Positions 43,906 through 53,688 of a stretch of 64,000 nt of DNA are shown piece after piece; position 1 is the stretch's first letter, and every line of letters starts with the position of its first letter. Under the pieces are notes generated by a model, which was not told where the DNA came from, searched no databases, and saw only the letters and a program-made list of their open reading frames with translations. This stretch comes from Acorus gramineus (lineage: Eukaryota; Streptophyta; Magnoliopsida; Acorales; Acoraceae). The translations under genes and the position numbers were made by a program. The DNA lies in NCBI GenBank assembly GCA_030737835.1, contig JAUJYN010000020.1, forward strand, positions 682,001-746,000, read 5' to 3'.

Positions 43906-43990
43906 ACAGCTTCTTCTTGGACCTACATCAAAAATCCCGAACCAATGTTGATCCAGCCCAAGAGGGGAAGACCCGATTTTATCCCCCACA
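43906..43990 (+). repeat. 5' LTR of the Tat-like element, part 3 (3' end)
   Basis: Resumes after the solo LTR and ends CCCCCACA three bases before the PBS. Confidence 0.6.
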
Positions 43991-43993
43991 AAT

Positions 43994-44010
43994 TGGCGCC
44001 GTCTGTGGGA
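43994..44010 (+). other. Primer binding site of the Tat-like element
   Basis: TGGCGCCGTCTGTGGGA, the PBS seen in Tat-lineage plant elements. It differs from the methionine PBS of the Tekay-type elements here. Confidence 0.8.
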
Positions 44011-44049
44011 CACGAGCAAGAAGCCGTTCCCAACTTCAAAACTGAGAAG

Positions 44050-45320
44050 ATGGTGATGACAAGAACCCGGTCGACGATTCAAGAGCTAGTTGGAGGTGAC
44101 GGCCACGTGACGCCCTAGGATCCACCCATGCAGCAAGACCAAGCTGGTGGAGGATCTACTTCGCAACACCCGACACCGGAGGCGGGCCGCAACTTTGCTA
44201 AGGAGCTTGGAGAGATGAATAAAAAATATCATCATCTCGAGAACCAGATGGAGGAATTCTTGAAGCGGCCAGGTGTCGCACCGCCACCACCACCCCCTGA
44301 AGTCAGGAGGCTCCGATCAGAATGGAGGCTGAGCCACGAGATCAAGACTGGCAGAGTCAATGAGCCAACGGTAGGAGTGGCAAATCAGTGTACTCCCCCG
44401 GAGGAGAGCGTAAGCGACAAGAAAAGGAACTTGCTCGATCCGCCTTTCCGCCTACAAAAACCCAACCCCAGACAGACAAGGAAGAGCGTCATAATCGCTC
44501 CCCACGCCAGGAGACGAGAGCCAGGCACATGGGCGTGACCGATTCCAAAGTCCTAACCGCTACTTGGCATCATCAGATGACGACTACGGGGATGAACGGC
44601 CTGGTCGGACAAGGCGAACGTGCAGGAGCGAGATGACAAACACCCGCGACCGTGACTTCATCGCCAGAGCATTGAAGGGGTTTGAATCCCCGTTTGTTCA
44701 AAACATCTTGCACAGTACTCCATCCAAGAAGTTTGTCGAACCCAATTTTTGACCATATAACGGAACTACTGACCCGTTTGATCATGTGTTGAGTTTTCGG
44801 CACGCTATGGCCCTTTATGAACAATACAACGAGCTCATGTGTAGAATGTTCCCTTCCAGTCTGGAGGGAGCAGCCCTCAGCTGGTTTCATCAACTCCGTG
44901 GAGGATCAATCCGATGTTTCGAGGAACTCAGAACTCTGTTCGTCGAGCATTTCATATGTAGTCGAAAACAGAAAAAGGATTTAGGTGACCTTATGAGGGT
45001 GCACATGCAGCCCAAAGAATCAATTCAGTGTTATGTTGACCACTTCCACCTCCTCATGTTCGAAGTCGATAAGTGTGATTCCAACATTGGTGTCATGGCA
45101 TTCCGGAACGGACTACCCCCAAGCATGATATGAGGAACTCCTGGTGAAGAAGGTCCTGGAGTCGCTGAATGACTTGATGTGCCAAGTAGAGAAGTATGCC
45201 AAGGTAGAATACGAGGCCACCTCCTCACGGCCGCAAGCAGTGGCGGCGGTCTCCAAAAATCCTCCAACAAGAGAGGATAAAGGACGCAAACCATAGGGTG
45301 ACACAAAAAGTAACACCACG
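44050..45320 (+). pseudogene. Tat-like gag
   Basis: A start at 44050 (MVMTRTRSTIQELV) stops after 22 codons. Homology continues in 44128-44538 with a coiled-coil-like ELGEMNKKYHHLENQMEEF, then FESPFVQNIL, YNGTTDPFDHVLSF (after a stop near 44752), MFPSSLEGAALSWFHQL and FEELRTLFVEHFI with DLGDLMRVHMQPKESI (44786-45133), the retrotransposon gag core of Tat elements. After RNGLPPSMI a frame change leads to KKVLESLNDLMCQVEKYAKV. Several stops break it. The gene would encode the particle protein. Composition is balanced, unlike the GC-rich LTRs. Confidence 0.8.
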
Positions 45321-45745
45321 ACTAACGAGGTCAGGGAGCGGCAGTACACCAAGTTCACTCTGCCTCTTGTCCAAATCCTAGAGAAGATAAAGGATGCACC
45401 CTTCTTTCGATTGGCGCCCCCGATGAAGGTGATCCGGCCAACATGGATAAAGGCCTTAAGTGCGATTATATGGAGAAATGCCAGACATTAAAATGATTCT
45501 TAGAGGCGATGGTCTGCAAAGGGAAACTCCAGGAATTCATAGACACCGAAGAGGGAAAATGATCCGAGAAGCATGTTATCGCCATTGGCCCGTCACACGC
45601 GACATGAGTTATTGATATGATCTGTGGAGGGTTACCGGCTTTGAAAGATCCCAAATCGGTCAGGCGGGTTTAAAAGAGGAGCTTGGGCCGTAATGAAGTC
45701 TTGCAAATCGACTAGGAAGCCCGACTAATTACCAAAAGGTCAAAG
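45321..45745 (+). pseudogene. Tat-like gag-protease linker, decayed
   Basis: No long frame remains. Pieces such as TPLVQILEKIKDAPFF and the position between gag and protease suggest the hinge of the polyprotein. Stops are frequent. Confidence 0.4.
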
Positions 45746-46172
45746 GTGGAAGATCCATGGCTCATATCCTTTTTCGATAATGATTTGGCCAATGTCTCCA
45801 TACCGCATAGTGACGCCCTGGTCATCACTTTGCGCATCGCAAATTATGATGTCAAAAGAATACTAATTGACATGGGGAGTTTTGCTGATATTTTGTTCAT
45901 ACAACCTTTTCTCAAAATGGGTTTGAAACACTCTAGCCTTGAACCCATTCATGACTCGTTGATTGCTTTTAATTGAAGCCAAGCCATCCTGGCAAGGCAA
46001 ATAAGTCTACCAGTAGAGCAGGAGAAGAAACAGTCATGACGGTGTTCAATGTCATGGACTTCCCCTCCCCCTACAACGCCATCATGGGCCGGACCTGGTT
46101 AGGGGCGATGAGGGCCATACCTTCAATGTATCACCAGAAGCTGCGTTTCTTGACCTCTCGCGGAATTATGGA
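45746..46172 (+). pseudogene. Tat-like aspartic protease, N-terminal part
   Basis: Frame 45746-45976 contains DPWLISFFDNDL, DALVITLRIANYDVKRILID and then MGSFADILF, where the usual active site is D-S/T-G-S-S-ADILF; the residue after the catalytic Asp is Met, which should inactivate it. The next frame (45973-46206) carries MTVFNVMDFPSPYNAIMGRT and WLGAMRAIPSMYHQKLRF, the conserved end of the domain. A solo LTR with TSD ATGGA splits the sequence at 46172; it resumes at 49671. Confidence 0.78.
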
Positions 46173-46436
46173 TGTTATACTTGTGTCACTTTTAGCCTGC
46201 GGGTAACCGTTGGAGCGTCCCGGCAGTTTTTAAAAATTTTTAGGGTTTTCGATCGGAACCGCTAATTTTTGGACTGTTAGCTATCGTCCTGAGCTAGAGG
46301 ACTCCGATTGAAAATCTAACTGCATATTTGGTGTCCTGGTTCCATTTTAGACCTCTCATGAAAATTTCATCGAATTCCAGTAACGTTCCTGAAATTTCAC
46401 AGTTCCAGGGCGTATCTGGGTTTTTAAGTCGCACAC

Positions 46437-46446
46437 TATATAAAGG
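46437..46446 (+). promoter_or_regulatory. TATA box of the LTR promoter
   Basis: TATATAAAGG followed by CACTATTCATCATC, matching the layout at 28228. Confidence 0.55.
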
Positions 46447-46570
46447 TGGGATCAAATTTCGAGTAGCACTATTCATCATCCCTACCAACCTTCCCCTCTC
46501 TTCTCTTCCCCATTTTTCTCACTTTTGAGCCCCCTAGACCCCTCAAAATCAAAAACCCAAAACCTAGGAA

Positions 46571-46595
46571 GTGTAGATCGGGTCCCGATCTACAC
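46571..46595 (+). other. Perfect 25-bp palindrome in the LTR leader
   Basis: Twelve-base arms GTGTAGATCGGG and CCCGATCTACAC around one T, about 125 bases after the TATA box. Confidence 0.7.
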
Positions 46596-47979
46596 CCCGG
46601 TGGTTTCAAATCCCTTTCTGACGACTCTAGCCACTCCGTCCTCCCCTCTTTCCCCTCTGTTTTGGCCCGTTTCGAGGACCGTGGTAGATCGGGGCGTAGG
46701 AGGGCCGTTGAGAAGGGTTTCGGCGCGTGGAGAGCGTTCGGTCTTCGCTTCCTCCCCTTGGTAAGGTCCTTTTCTTCACTTTTCTTGCATAGATGTATGC
46801 TAGGAGTGTGGATTTGTGTATGAGGGGTGGTCGGCGGCTGTGGGGGGCTGTCGGGGGTGGTTGGAGGTGGTCGGAGGTGGCCGGCGGCCGTGGGATGGGT
46901 GGTTGGAGGTGCTCGGCAGGCAGGGTCTGTTCCGGGCAGCAGGCAGCAGCGGCAGCAGCGCAGGCAGCGCGCGGGCTGGACGCGTGCGGGCGTGCGCGCG
47001 TGCGTGCGCGGGGGTGTCCGCGCGGGCGTGCGCTCGGGGGCGCTGGTGGCCAGTTGAGCGCGCGTGCAGGGCGTGCTGTGCGTGCTGGTCGTGCAAGGTC
47101 TGGTCGAGCGGCTGGAGCTGGGCGGGCTGTGCGCGAGGTGCTGGGCGGCGGTGCTGGGGATGATGGCCGTGAGGGCAGTGTGTGCAGGGTAGGCAGGCTG
47201 TGGGCTGTGCGCGCGGGCAGGCCGGGCTGGCAGGCTGGGCGCGCAGGCGAGCAGGGCAGGAGGTGCTCGGGCATCAGGCGAGCAGTGCCGGGCGTGCAGG
47301 CGAACGGTGCTCGGGCCACTCGGCGACGCGTGCAGGCAGGCAACGTGGGCAGCAGCGTGGGCATGCTGGCAGGCGCGCTGGGCGTTGGGTGAGGGTCCCG
47401 GGTGCTGGGCGCTGAGCGTCGGGTGCTGGGCCGCGGATACCGGGCGCTGGGCGGAGGCGCAGGCGTGCGCGGGGTGCAGTGGGTGCGAGCGGGTGGCGCG
47501 CGGGGTGGTGCGCGCGGCTAGAGGGTGGTAGGTGTGCGCGGAGTGCGTGCGGATGGGGGGCTAGAGATGCGCGCGGGGTGCGCGCGGGGCGAGACGCTGC
47601 GCGCGGGGCGTGCGGGGTGCTCGCGGGCCAGCGATGGCGTGCGGGGTGTGCGCGGGCGGCTGCGCTGGGGCGCAGGGGGCGCGCGGTGCACACGGGAGGC
47701 TCGGCGGTGTGTCTCGGCGGCGGGCAGGGGCCCGGCGGTGCGCGGAGTGCGCGGGCCGAGGCGCGGCGGTGCGCGGAGTGCGCGGGCTGAGGCGCGGCGG
47801 TGCGCCCGGGCGGTCGGGTGGCCGTGCGGGTGGTTGCCGGGGTGCTCGGGCTAGCGTGCGTGCGGGTCGTATGCACGTTTGCCCGAGTGTTGGGAGTTTA
47901 GTTGTGGGTTATGTAAGTTCTTGTGTATTTTGTAGTATTTGTGGATTTTAACTCACCATATTGAATGTCTATCTTGCAG

Positions 47980-48015
47980 ATCTAGACGGGCGGTCGCGCG
48001 ACGACCAAGATACTG
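47980..48015 (+). other. Candidate 36-nt LTR microexon
   Basis: TATCTTGCAG precedes, GTGAGTGGG follows; AACTCACC lies about 30 bases upstream. Confidence 0.65.
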
Positions 48016-48692
48016 GTGAGTGGGACAATCCAACCCAGTAGAGAGGCGTTATACGCACTTGGGCGTATACCGACCTCTCCTGGGGTATCATGGATTATAT
48101 TAACCTGTTGTAATATGTATTCCATGTGAGCATGATTTAAATGTAGAATGCATGCTACCCTAGACTTGTATGTTAGGGACTTGCACCCTTAGGATATGTG
48201 TATGAGCCATGCACCATGTCCCCTGTTTCATGTTAGGAAACCTCGGCCTATGTATGCGTCCTACTAGTTTATTTATTAGATTAAATGCTAGTGTATGTTA
48301 AATCGCATGCCTTAGGTAATACTATCAGGAGGAGCCTTGCGAGGTCAACATTGAGACCCGTGTTAGGGTACTCCGTGTTCCTTGTTTGGTTGTCGGGGTG
48401 TCCTGTATCGGGAACTCAAGCTGCCCTCCCAAGGTTTCTAGTCCCAATAATATTATAAGTAATGTTGTATGATTGGTATGATTATTAGCATGATTAGTGA
48501 ATATTATAGGGGAGGGGCCTTGCGAGGACAGCGGTGAGACCCGTGTTAGGGTACTCCGTGTTCCTTGTTTGGTTGTCGGGGTATCCTATATCGGGAGCTC
48601 ACGCCGCCCTCCCGAGTTTCTTTCCCCCAATGATATTCCAACATTGCTTTTGATTGTACTTATTCCCCGCATCTTGGATATGCGCCCTGGAG

Positions 48693-48708
48693 GAACTCTG
48701 AAGAGTTC
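48693..48708 (+). other. LTR palindrome, arms GAACTCT and AGAGTTC
   Basis: Perfect seven-base arms around GA. Other copies have GAATTCT and AGAATTC, so one base on each side changed and pairing was kept. Confidence 0.6.
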
Positions 48709-49012
48709 ATGACATTTGAGTGGTAGAGATGTGTTGTCGGCGGATCCGAGTGGATCATATGCGTATGGATAGGCTGTTATGTTCCCTGCGTTGGATCCGG
48801 TAGAGGCTACCCCCAGCGTTAGAAAGGCCGTCCTTCGGAGGACCCACATCAGTAGGCACCTCCTGATTTGGTTTCGGACTGTGCTGAAGTTGTGGGTGGA
48901 GACCAAGCGGCCTACGGAGTGGAGGAGAGACTATCGGTGGACCAAGGGTGACCAACAGCCTAGTCAGTCCCAAAATCCTATGTCACCCGTGGTAGGGTGA
49001 GGGTGAGGGTGT

Positions 49013-49038
49013 AGTGGGTTGGCGATGAGCGACCTACT
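49013..49038 (+). other. LTR stem-loop (first of two) with two wobble pairs
   Basis: Arms AGTGGGTTG and CGACCTACT, nine base pairs including two G-T, around GCGATGAG. Confidence 0.55.
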
Positions 49039-49109
49039 GGATTTGTGAATGGATGATTATCAGTCCCAATAGCCTATGTCACCCATTGATGGGTGAGGGT
49101 GAGGGTGTG

Positions 49110-49133
49110 GTGGTTCGGCGAAGTACGAACCAC
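49110..49133 (+). other. LTR stem-loop (second), arms GTGGTTCG and CGAACCAC
   Basis: Perfect eight-base arms around GCGAAGTA. One stem pair differs from the GTGGGTCG copies on both sides. Confidence 0.65.
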
Positions 49134-49670
49134 TGGATTATGTTGTTATGTCTTTGAGGATGGATAAATAATGGAATTGTGGTAAATATGGTCTGTGATG
49201 CATGGGTTGTGCTGTTCACTGAGCGTGTGGCTCACCCCTCGCATATGTTTTTCCCCAGTGGTCACTGAGCCTGAGCTAGAGCCGGAGCAGCAGTTGGAGC
49301 TTTCCGAGGGATTTCTTCAGTAGCGGAGCAGCGCCACGTTCCGCGAGTGCCAGAGGTTATCAGCATCCCTTTTCTTGACTGTATGTATTTTATTTCCGTG
49401 CTTGGCACGCGTCTGTGTACATTCAGTTGTTACTATGTATATTGGCTCTCACAGGACATATGATTGTGTATCGAGTCTGTAATATGTTTTGGATTATAGA
49501 CTCAGTTTTAGCTTCCGCTATATTGTGTATATATTATGTCAGCCCTGTTTGATCTGTGTTGTCATTTTTATCTGTGGTTTTAGAGTATATATGTTTGACC
49601 TCATGTGTAGGCTTCTGATATGATATATACACCTGCCGCGTCCCGGGGGCGGCCGCCCTGGGGCGTGACA

Positions 49671-50640
49671 ATGGAAATATGAGGTGACCAATCTATTGCA
49701 AAAAGGTGCTATGCCATTGCCACTTCCGGCAAAGCTCCAGCCGAAGATTAAACAGGAGGTGTAGATGACACACCCGAAAAGATAGCAATTACTGGCGGAT
49801 CAGGTCAAGGCTGATGAGGTTCGACCCGATCCTGCTGAGAGGGTGGTGGAAGACCTGGAGAAAATCTTTATTAACCCCCTCGAACCGGAGAAGTATTTCC
49901 TTATTGGTACTTCATTAAGTAAAAATGAAAGAGAAAGTTTGATCGATCTGCTCCATGAGCACATTAATGTATTCGCATGGAAGCTGTCTGATATGTCGGG
50001 CATTGATCCAAATGGAAGCACTGATTGTGCATCTCTCCCTTCGTACGACCTGTCAAACAACATCAAAGGTGAGTAGCCCAGTTCATGTTGAGGCAATTAA
50101 GGAAGAGGTGGAGAAGCACTTGGCTGCAGGGTTCATCTGAGAAGTGCGATACCCCGACTGGATAGCCAATACCGTGGTGGTGCCTAAAAAGAATAATAAA
50201 TGGCGAGTTTGCGTTGATTTCATTGACTTAAATAGTGCGTGCCCGAAGGATAGCTTTCCCCTTCCTAAAATCGATCTGCTGGTAGATGCCTCCTCTGGCA
50301 ATGAGCTGATGAGCTTTATGGACGTGTACTCCGGATACCATCAGATTCCAATGTACGAGCATGACTTAGAAAAAATAGAATTCATCACCCCAATGGACAC
50401 CTATTGCTACGAAGTCATGCCCTTTGGGTTGAAGAATGCGGGGGCAACATATTAGTGGTTGATCATGAAAATGTTCAAGCAGCAAACTGCGACGACCGTT
50501 GAAGTCTATATAGATGACATGCTGGCAAAAAGTGAGAATCAGTGTGATCATCTGAAACACCTTAAAACAGCCTTTGAGGTGCTCCAACGCATCTAAGTAT
50601 TCCTTTGGGGTTGAGTTGGGAAAGTTCATTGATTTTTTTT
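49671..50640 (+). pseudogene. Tat-like protease-RT linker and reverse transcriptase
   Basis: After the inserted LTR the polyprotein resumes with KYEVTNLLQKGA, then the linker RVVEDLEKIFINPLEPEKYF, SKNERESLIDLLHEHINVFA and MSGIDPN (49843-50076). RT follows from 50144: WRVCVDFIDLNSACPKDSFP, SFMDVYSGYHQIPM, EVMPFGLKNAGATY and the catalytic YIDD in VEVYIDDMLAKS (near 50510). A TAG replaces a residue after GATY (50453-50455), with further breaks. After about 50600 the C-terminal RT and the ordinary RNase H are largely missing, because ANPDQIKAVLEMDPPS runs almost directly into the next domain. Confidence 0.85.
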
Positions 50641-50689
50641 ACTACACACCGAGGGATAGAAGCCAACCCAGACCAGATCAAGGCTGTAT

Positions 50690-51250
50690 TGGAAATGGAC
50701 CCCCCAAGCCATAAAAGGACAAGTGGTCGCCGATGTATTGGCAAACCTGACCTTACCATCTTCGGAAGTCTTTCTTGTAGGCAACCAAGAATCAATGACT
50801 GGCCCCACGTGGACTTTGAACGTAGATGGAGCCTCTAATCAGAAAGGTGCTGGGGCTGGCCTAGTCTTGCAAAATAGCAATGGGCTTCTACTTGAGCACG
50901 TCATAAAGCTGGGCTTCCTAGCTTCCAACAATGAAGCAGAATATGAGGCGTTTATCGCCAGACTGGAGCTCGCGATCCACCTCGGCATAAAAATTGTTGA
51001 CGTCTTTAGCGACTCACAGCTGGTGGTATACCAAAACGCTAGGGAGTACGAGACCCAAGACAAACGAATGGCAGCATACCAAGAGAAGGTGCAATGCCTG
51101 CTCTCCCAGTTTAAATTAGCCACTATCTGTTGGTAGAAAGGGAGTTTAACACTCAAGCAGATGCTTTGGCTAATTTAGCATCAGCGATGGGAGGAAAGCC
51201 ATCCAAGAGTATACAAATCCATTATTTGAAGATCCCAAGCATTGAAAAGG
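50690..51250 (+). pseudogene. Additional archaeal-type RNase H of the Tat lineage
   Basis: Frame 50723-51136 contains TWTLNVDGASNQKGAGAGLV, LASNNEAEYEAFIARLELA and VDVFSDSQLVVYQ, giving the catalytic residues D (NVDG), E (NEAE) and D (FSDS). The order is that of the second, archaeal-like RNase H that Tat elements carry between RNase H and integrase. FNTQADALANLAS (from about 51137) is the normal C-terminal part. A frame break near 51134 separates the two. Presence of this domain is the main reason for the Tat assignment. Confidence 0.82.
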
Positions 51251-52500
51251 TCAGAGAAGTCACAATGATTGCCTGTATAGAAGACTCTCCCAACTGGATG
51301 ACAGACATTAAACGACAACTTGCACAAGGATTTTTGCCCGAAAACAAATTTGAAGCTAGAAAGCTCAAGCAGAGGGCAGCTAGATTGTGGATGTCATCCA
51401 TGGAAATTTTGTACAAAAGAAGCTTTCAAGGACCCGACCTAAGGTGCATCGGACCACGAGAGGCTCTATATCACTAGCACTTCGGGCAATATCAATTGAC
51501 TATTTCTGGCCGAAGATGAACAGAGATTTCGTAGATCTCGTCTGAAAATGGGAGAAATGTCGAAAGTTCAGCCCACTCATTCATCAGCCAGCCGAAGATC
51601 TCGTTCCGCTCAAGAGCCCCTAGCCTTCTGCCCAATGGGGGTTAGGCATCATCGGATCCATGCCCATAGCACCTCGGCAAAAACGCTTCCTTTTGATCGC
51701 CACTGACTACTTCACAAAATGAGTTGAAGCAGTACCATTGGCGAGGATCACAGACGTTGATGTTAAGGCCTTCTTATGGAAGGATATAGTGTGCCAATTC
51801 GGAGTTCCCCACTCCCTAATTTCTAACAATGGAAAGCAATTTGATAACTCTCTAATAAAGGAATTCTACGAAGATTTGAGAATACAGCACCACTTTTCAA
51901 CTCCATGATATCCACATAGCAACGGACAGGCCGAAATCACAAACCGCACCATCTTGAACGGTTTAAAGAAAAGGCTCGATAGTGCTAAGGGGAAGTGGGT
52001 CGAGGAACTCCCTTAAGTCCTCTGATCTTTCAGGACCACCTCAAGAAGGCCTACAGTAGAGACCCCCTTTTTGCTGGCATTCGGAATTGAGGCCGTCCTA
52101 CCAGTCGAGACCGACCTGCCCACGCTACGGACTTAGGATTTTGACTGAGCCGCAAATGATAGTCAAATGATGCAAGACCTTTAGCTTCGAGATGAAAGAA
52201 GGGAAATCGCGGCCATAAGAACAACAGACTATCAGAATCAAATATCTCGATACTATAACCGACGAGTTTCAAGCTGAAGTTTTCGAGCTGGTGATTTAGT
52301 TCTAAGGGAAGTTTTCCCAGAAACCAAGAACAAGAAGGACGGCAAACTCAATCCAACTTGTGAGGGCCCTTTCAAAGTCGTACAAGTCGGACTGAATGGG
52401 GCCTACCACCTCCAAACTATGGAAGGAAATGAGATCCCCCGACCTTGGAATGTAATCCATCTCAAAAAAATATTATCATTGAATGAAATATGCTGTCTTT
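51251..52500 (+). pseudogene. Tat-like integrase
   Basis: Pieces in several frames: KRQLAQGFLPENKFEARKLK and LYKRSFQGPDLRCI (before the zinc region), KCRKFSPLIHQPAEDL, core start LLIATDYFTK-stop-VEAV (first Asp kept), then PHSLISNNGKQFDN, where the second catalytic Asp has become Asn, and [20 protein letters not shown] with the Glu. It ends with LAFGIEAVLPVETDLPT, REVFPETKNKKDGKLNPTCE, GPFKVVQVGLNGAYHLQTME and PWNVIHLKKI. Stops at CP-equivalent sites and the Asp-to-Asn change make it inactive. Confidence 0.82.
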
Positions 52501-53460
52501 TCTCCAACTTGTATGTGCATGAGTAACATATTAAAGTGGAATACTATTATGATGTAAAAGCGCTCATATACTAGATGCACACCTTATCACTCCAGGTGAA
52601 TTCAAGATGGCCAAGGGGAATGCCTCCACCTGTGAAAACTAATTGCACTATGTCATCAATAAGACCGGAGGTCGGTAAGGGAAATGCCCCATTGGTTTAA
52701 CAGCAGCACTTCGAATCACTCAAAAACAATCACGGGAGATACATCTCCCGTAGGGTAAGACAAGCAACACTCTGAACTTCCACGACAAGGAGAGAGGTCG
52801 CGAGGGGTTTTGGCCCCATTCACTTAGCAGATTAGCACTCTCTTACCCCTCGGAAGGAAGAGGTCGGGCGGGTTAGAGCCCCACTTTTGCCAAAATTAAG
52901 TCGCACTCAATAAACTGAGGCACGAGTGAGGTCGCGAGGAGCCATGCTCCGCCTGTGAAAGATGAGCAGCACTCTATTCTATTTGCAGATGGTGTACTTG
53001 GGGCTTTGCTCCATTCATTGATTAGGTAGAACTCAACTCTACTCATACCAGAGGGCGCGCATTAACCTCAATGGAAAAAGAAAGTCAGATCACCCACGGT
53101 ACATGCGTTCGAGAGGTGACGTCTGACACAAATAATGAGAGATCGAAAACAGTCTATGACTTCTAAACGAAAAAGAAGCATAAGTCCAAAACGCATACAA
53201 GGAAGAACGACACATACCATCTCTAAGCAATTAACTCTTCAGCATTTCTAAACAACGTCAGCATCACAAGATATTATAAAAAGGAGAAACTATTCAAAAG
53301 GGATAAAGCAGGAGGGTCAAAGACGCAAAGACTAAACCATAAATCAAAAAGTATGGTAAATTATCCACATAAACCCACCATACAATAAACCGGCATTCAT
53401 ACCATAAAATGAACGAACCATAAGTTTTTAAAGAAGAAAAATAAAAACTAGAAGTTTGGG
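52501..53460 (+). repeat. 3' non-coding region of the Tat-like element with degenerate tandem units
   Basis: No coding frame. Between about 52590 and 53060 a loose unit of roughly 70-90 bases recurs, with words such as GAGGTCG, GCCCCATT, CAGCACTC and AAGGGGAATGCC-like variants. Such repeat arrays between integrase and the 3' LTR are known from Tat-lineage elements. From 53060 to 53460 I see only AT-rich sequence. Confidence 0.55.
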
Positions 53461-53688
53461 TTAAACCCTCTCAGCATTGCGCTTTAAAGAAACTCGATTG
53501 GTCAGAGCAGCGGAGGTGTCCTCCTCGTTGCCATGGTCATCAACTTTGCTTGCTAAGGTCACTAGATCCTCGTTCATGTGAACTACAGTTTCATACTTCT
53601 CTACATTGGAAGGCTAAAATTCTGCCTCCGTGACATTCTCGGCAGGCTCTTTCTTTACCCCTACAACATTTGTAACTTCCAACTTCAT
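53461..53688 (-). pseudogene. Antisense ORF remnant of the Tat-like element
   Basis: The minus-strand frame from the ATG at 53688 to the TAA at 53461 is 76 codons with a single internal TAG. It reads MKLEVTNVVGVKKEPAENVT, then VEKYETVVHMNEDLVTLASK and DDHGNEEDTSAALTNR. Antisense genes in this position are known in Grande-type Tat elements (gene 23 of Grande). The position supports the link; I cannot confirm sequence homology. The acidic, simple composition gives no functional clue. Confidence 0.4.

Larger units (their letters stand above)
46173..49670 (+). mobile_element. Solo LTR, plus strand, 3.5 kb, TSD ATGGA
   Basis: TGTTATACTTGTGTCAC at 46173 and GGGGCGTGACA at 49670 are flanked by ATGGA (46168-46172 and 49671-49675). 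It is the complete example of the palindrome-bearing subfamily: block near 46367, TATATAAAGG (46437-46446), 25-bp palindrome (46571-46595), donor GTAAGG (46761), GC-rich tract (about 46930-47880), 36-nt microexon (47980-48015), a duplicated segment of about 115 bases (48326-48441 and 48511-48624), GAACTCT hairpin (48693-48708), two stem-loops (49013-49038, 49110-49133) and acceptor at 49258. It splits the Tat-like protease. Confidence 0.93.

Noticed and set aside
46627-47951. ORFs of 100-245 codons on both strands
   Set aside because: GC-rich tract of the solo LTR 46173-49670.
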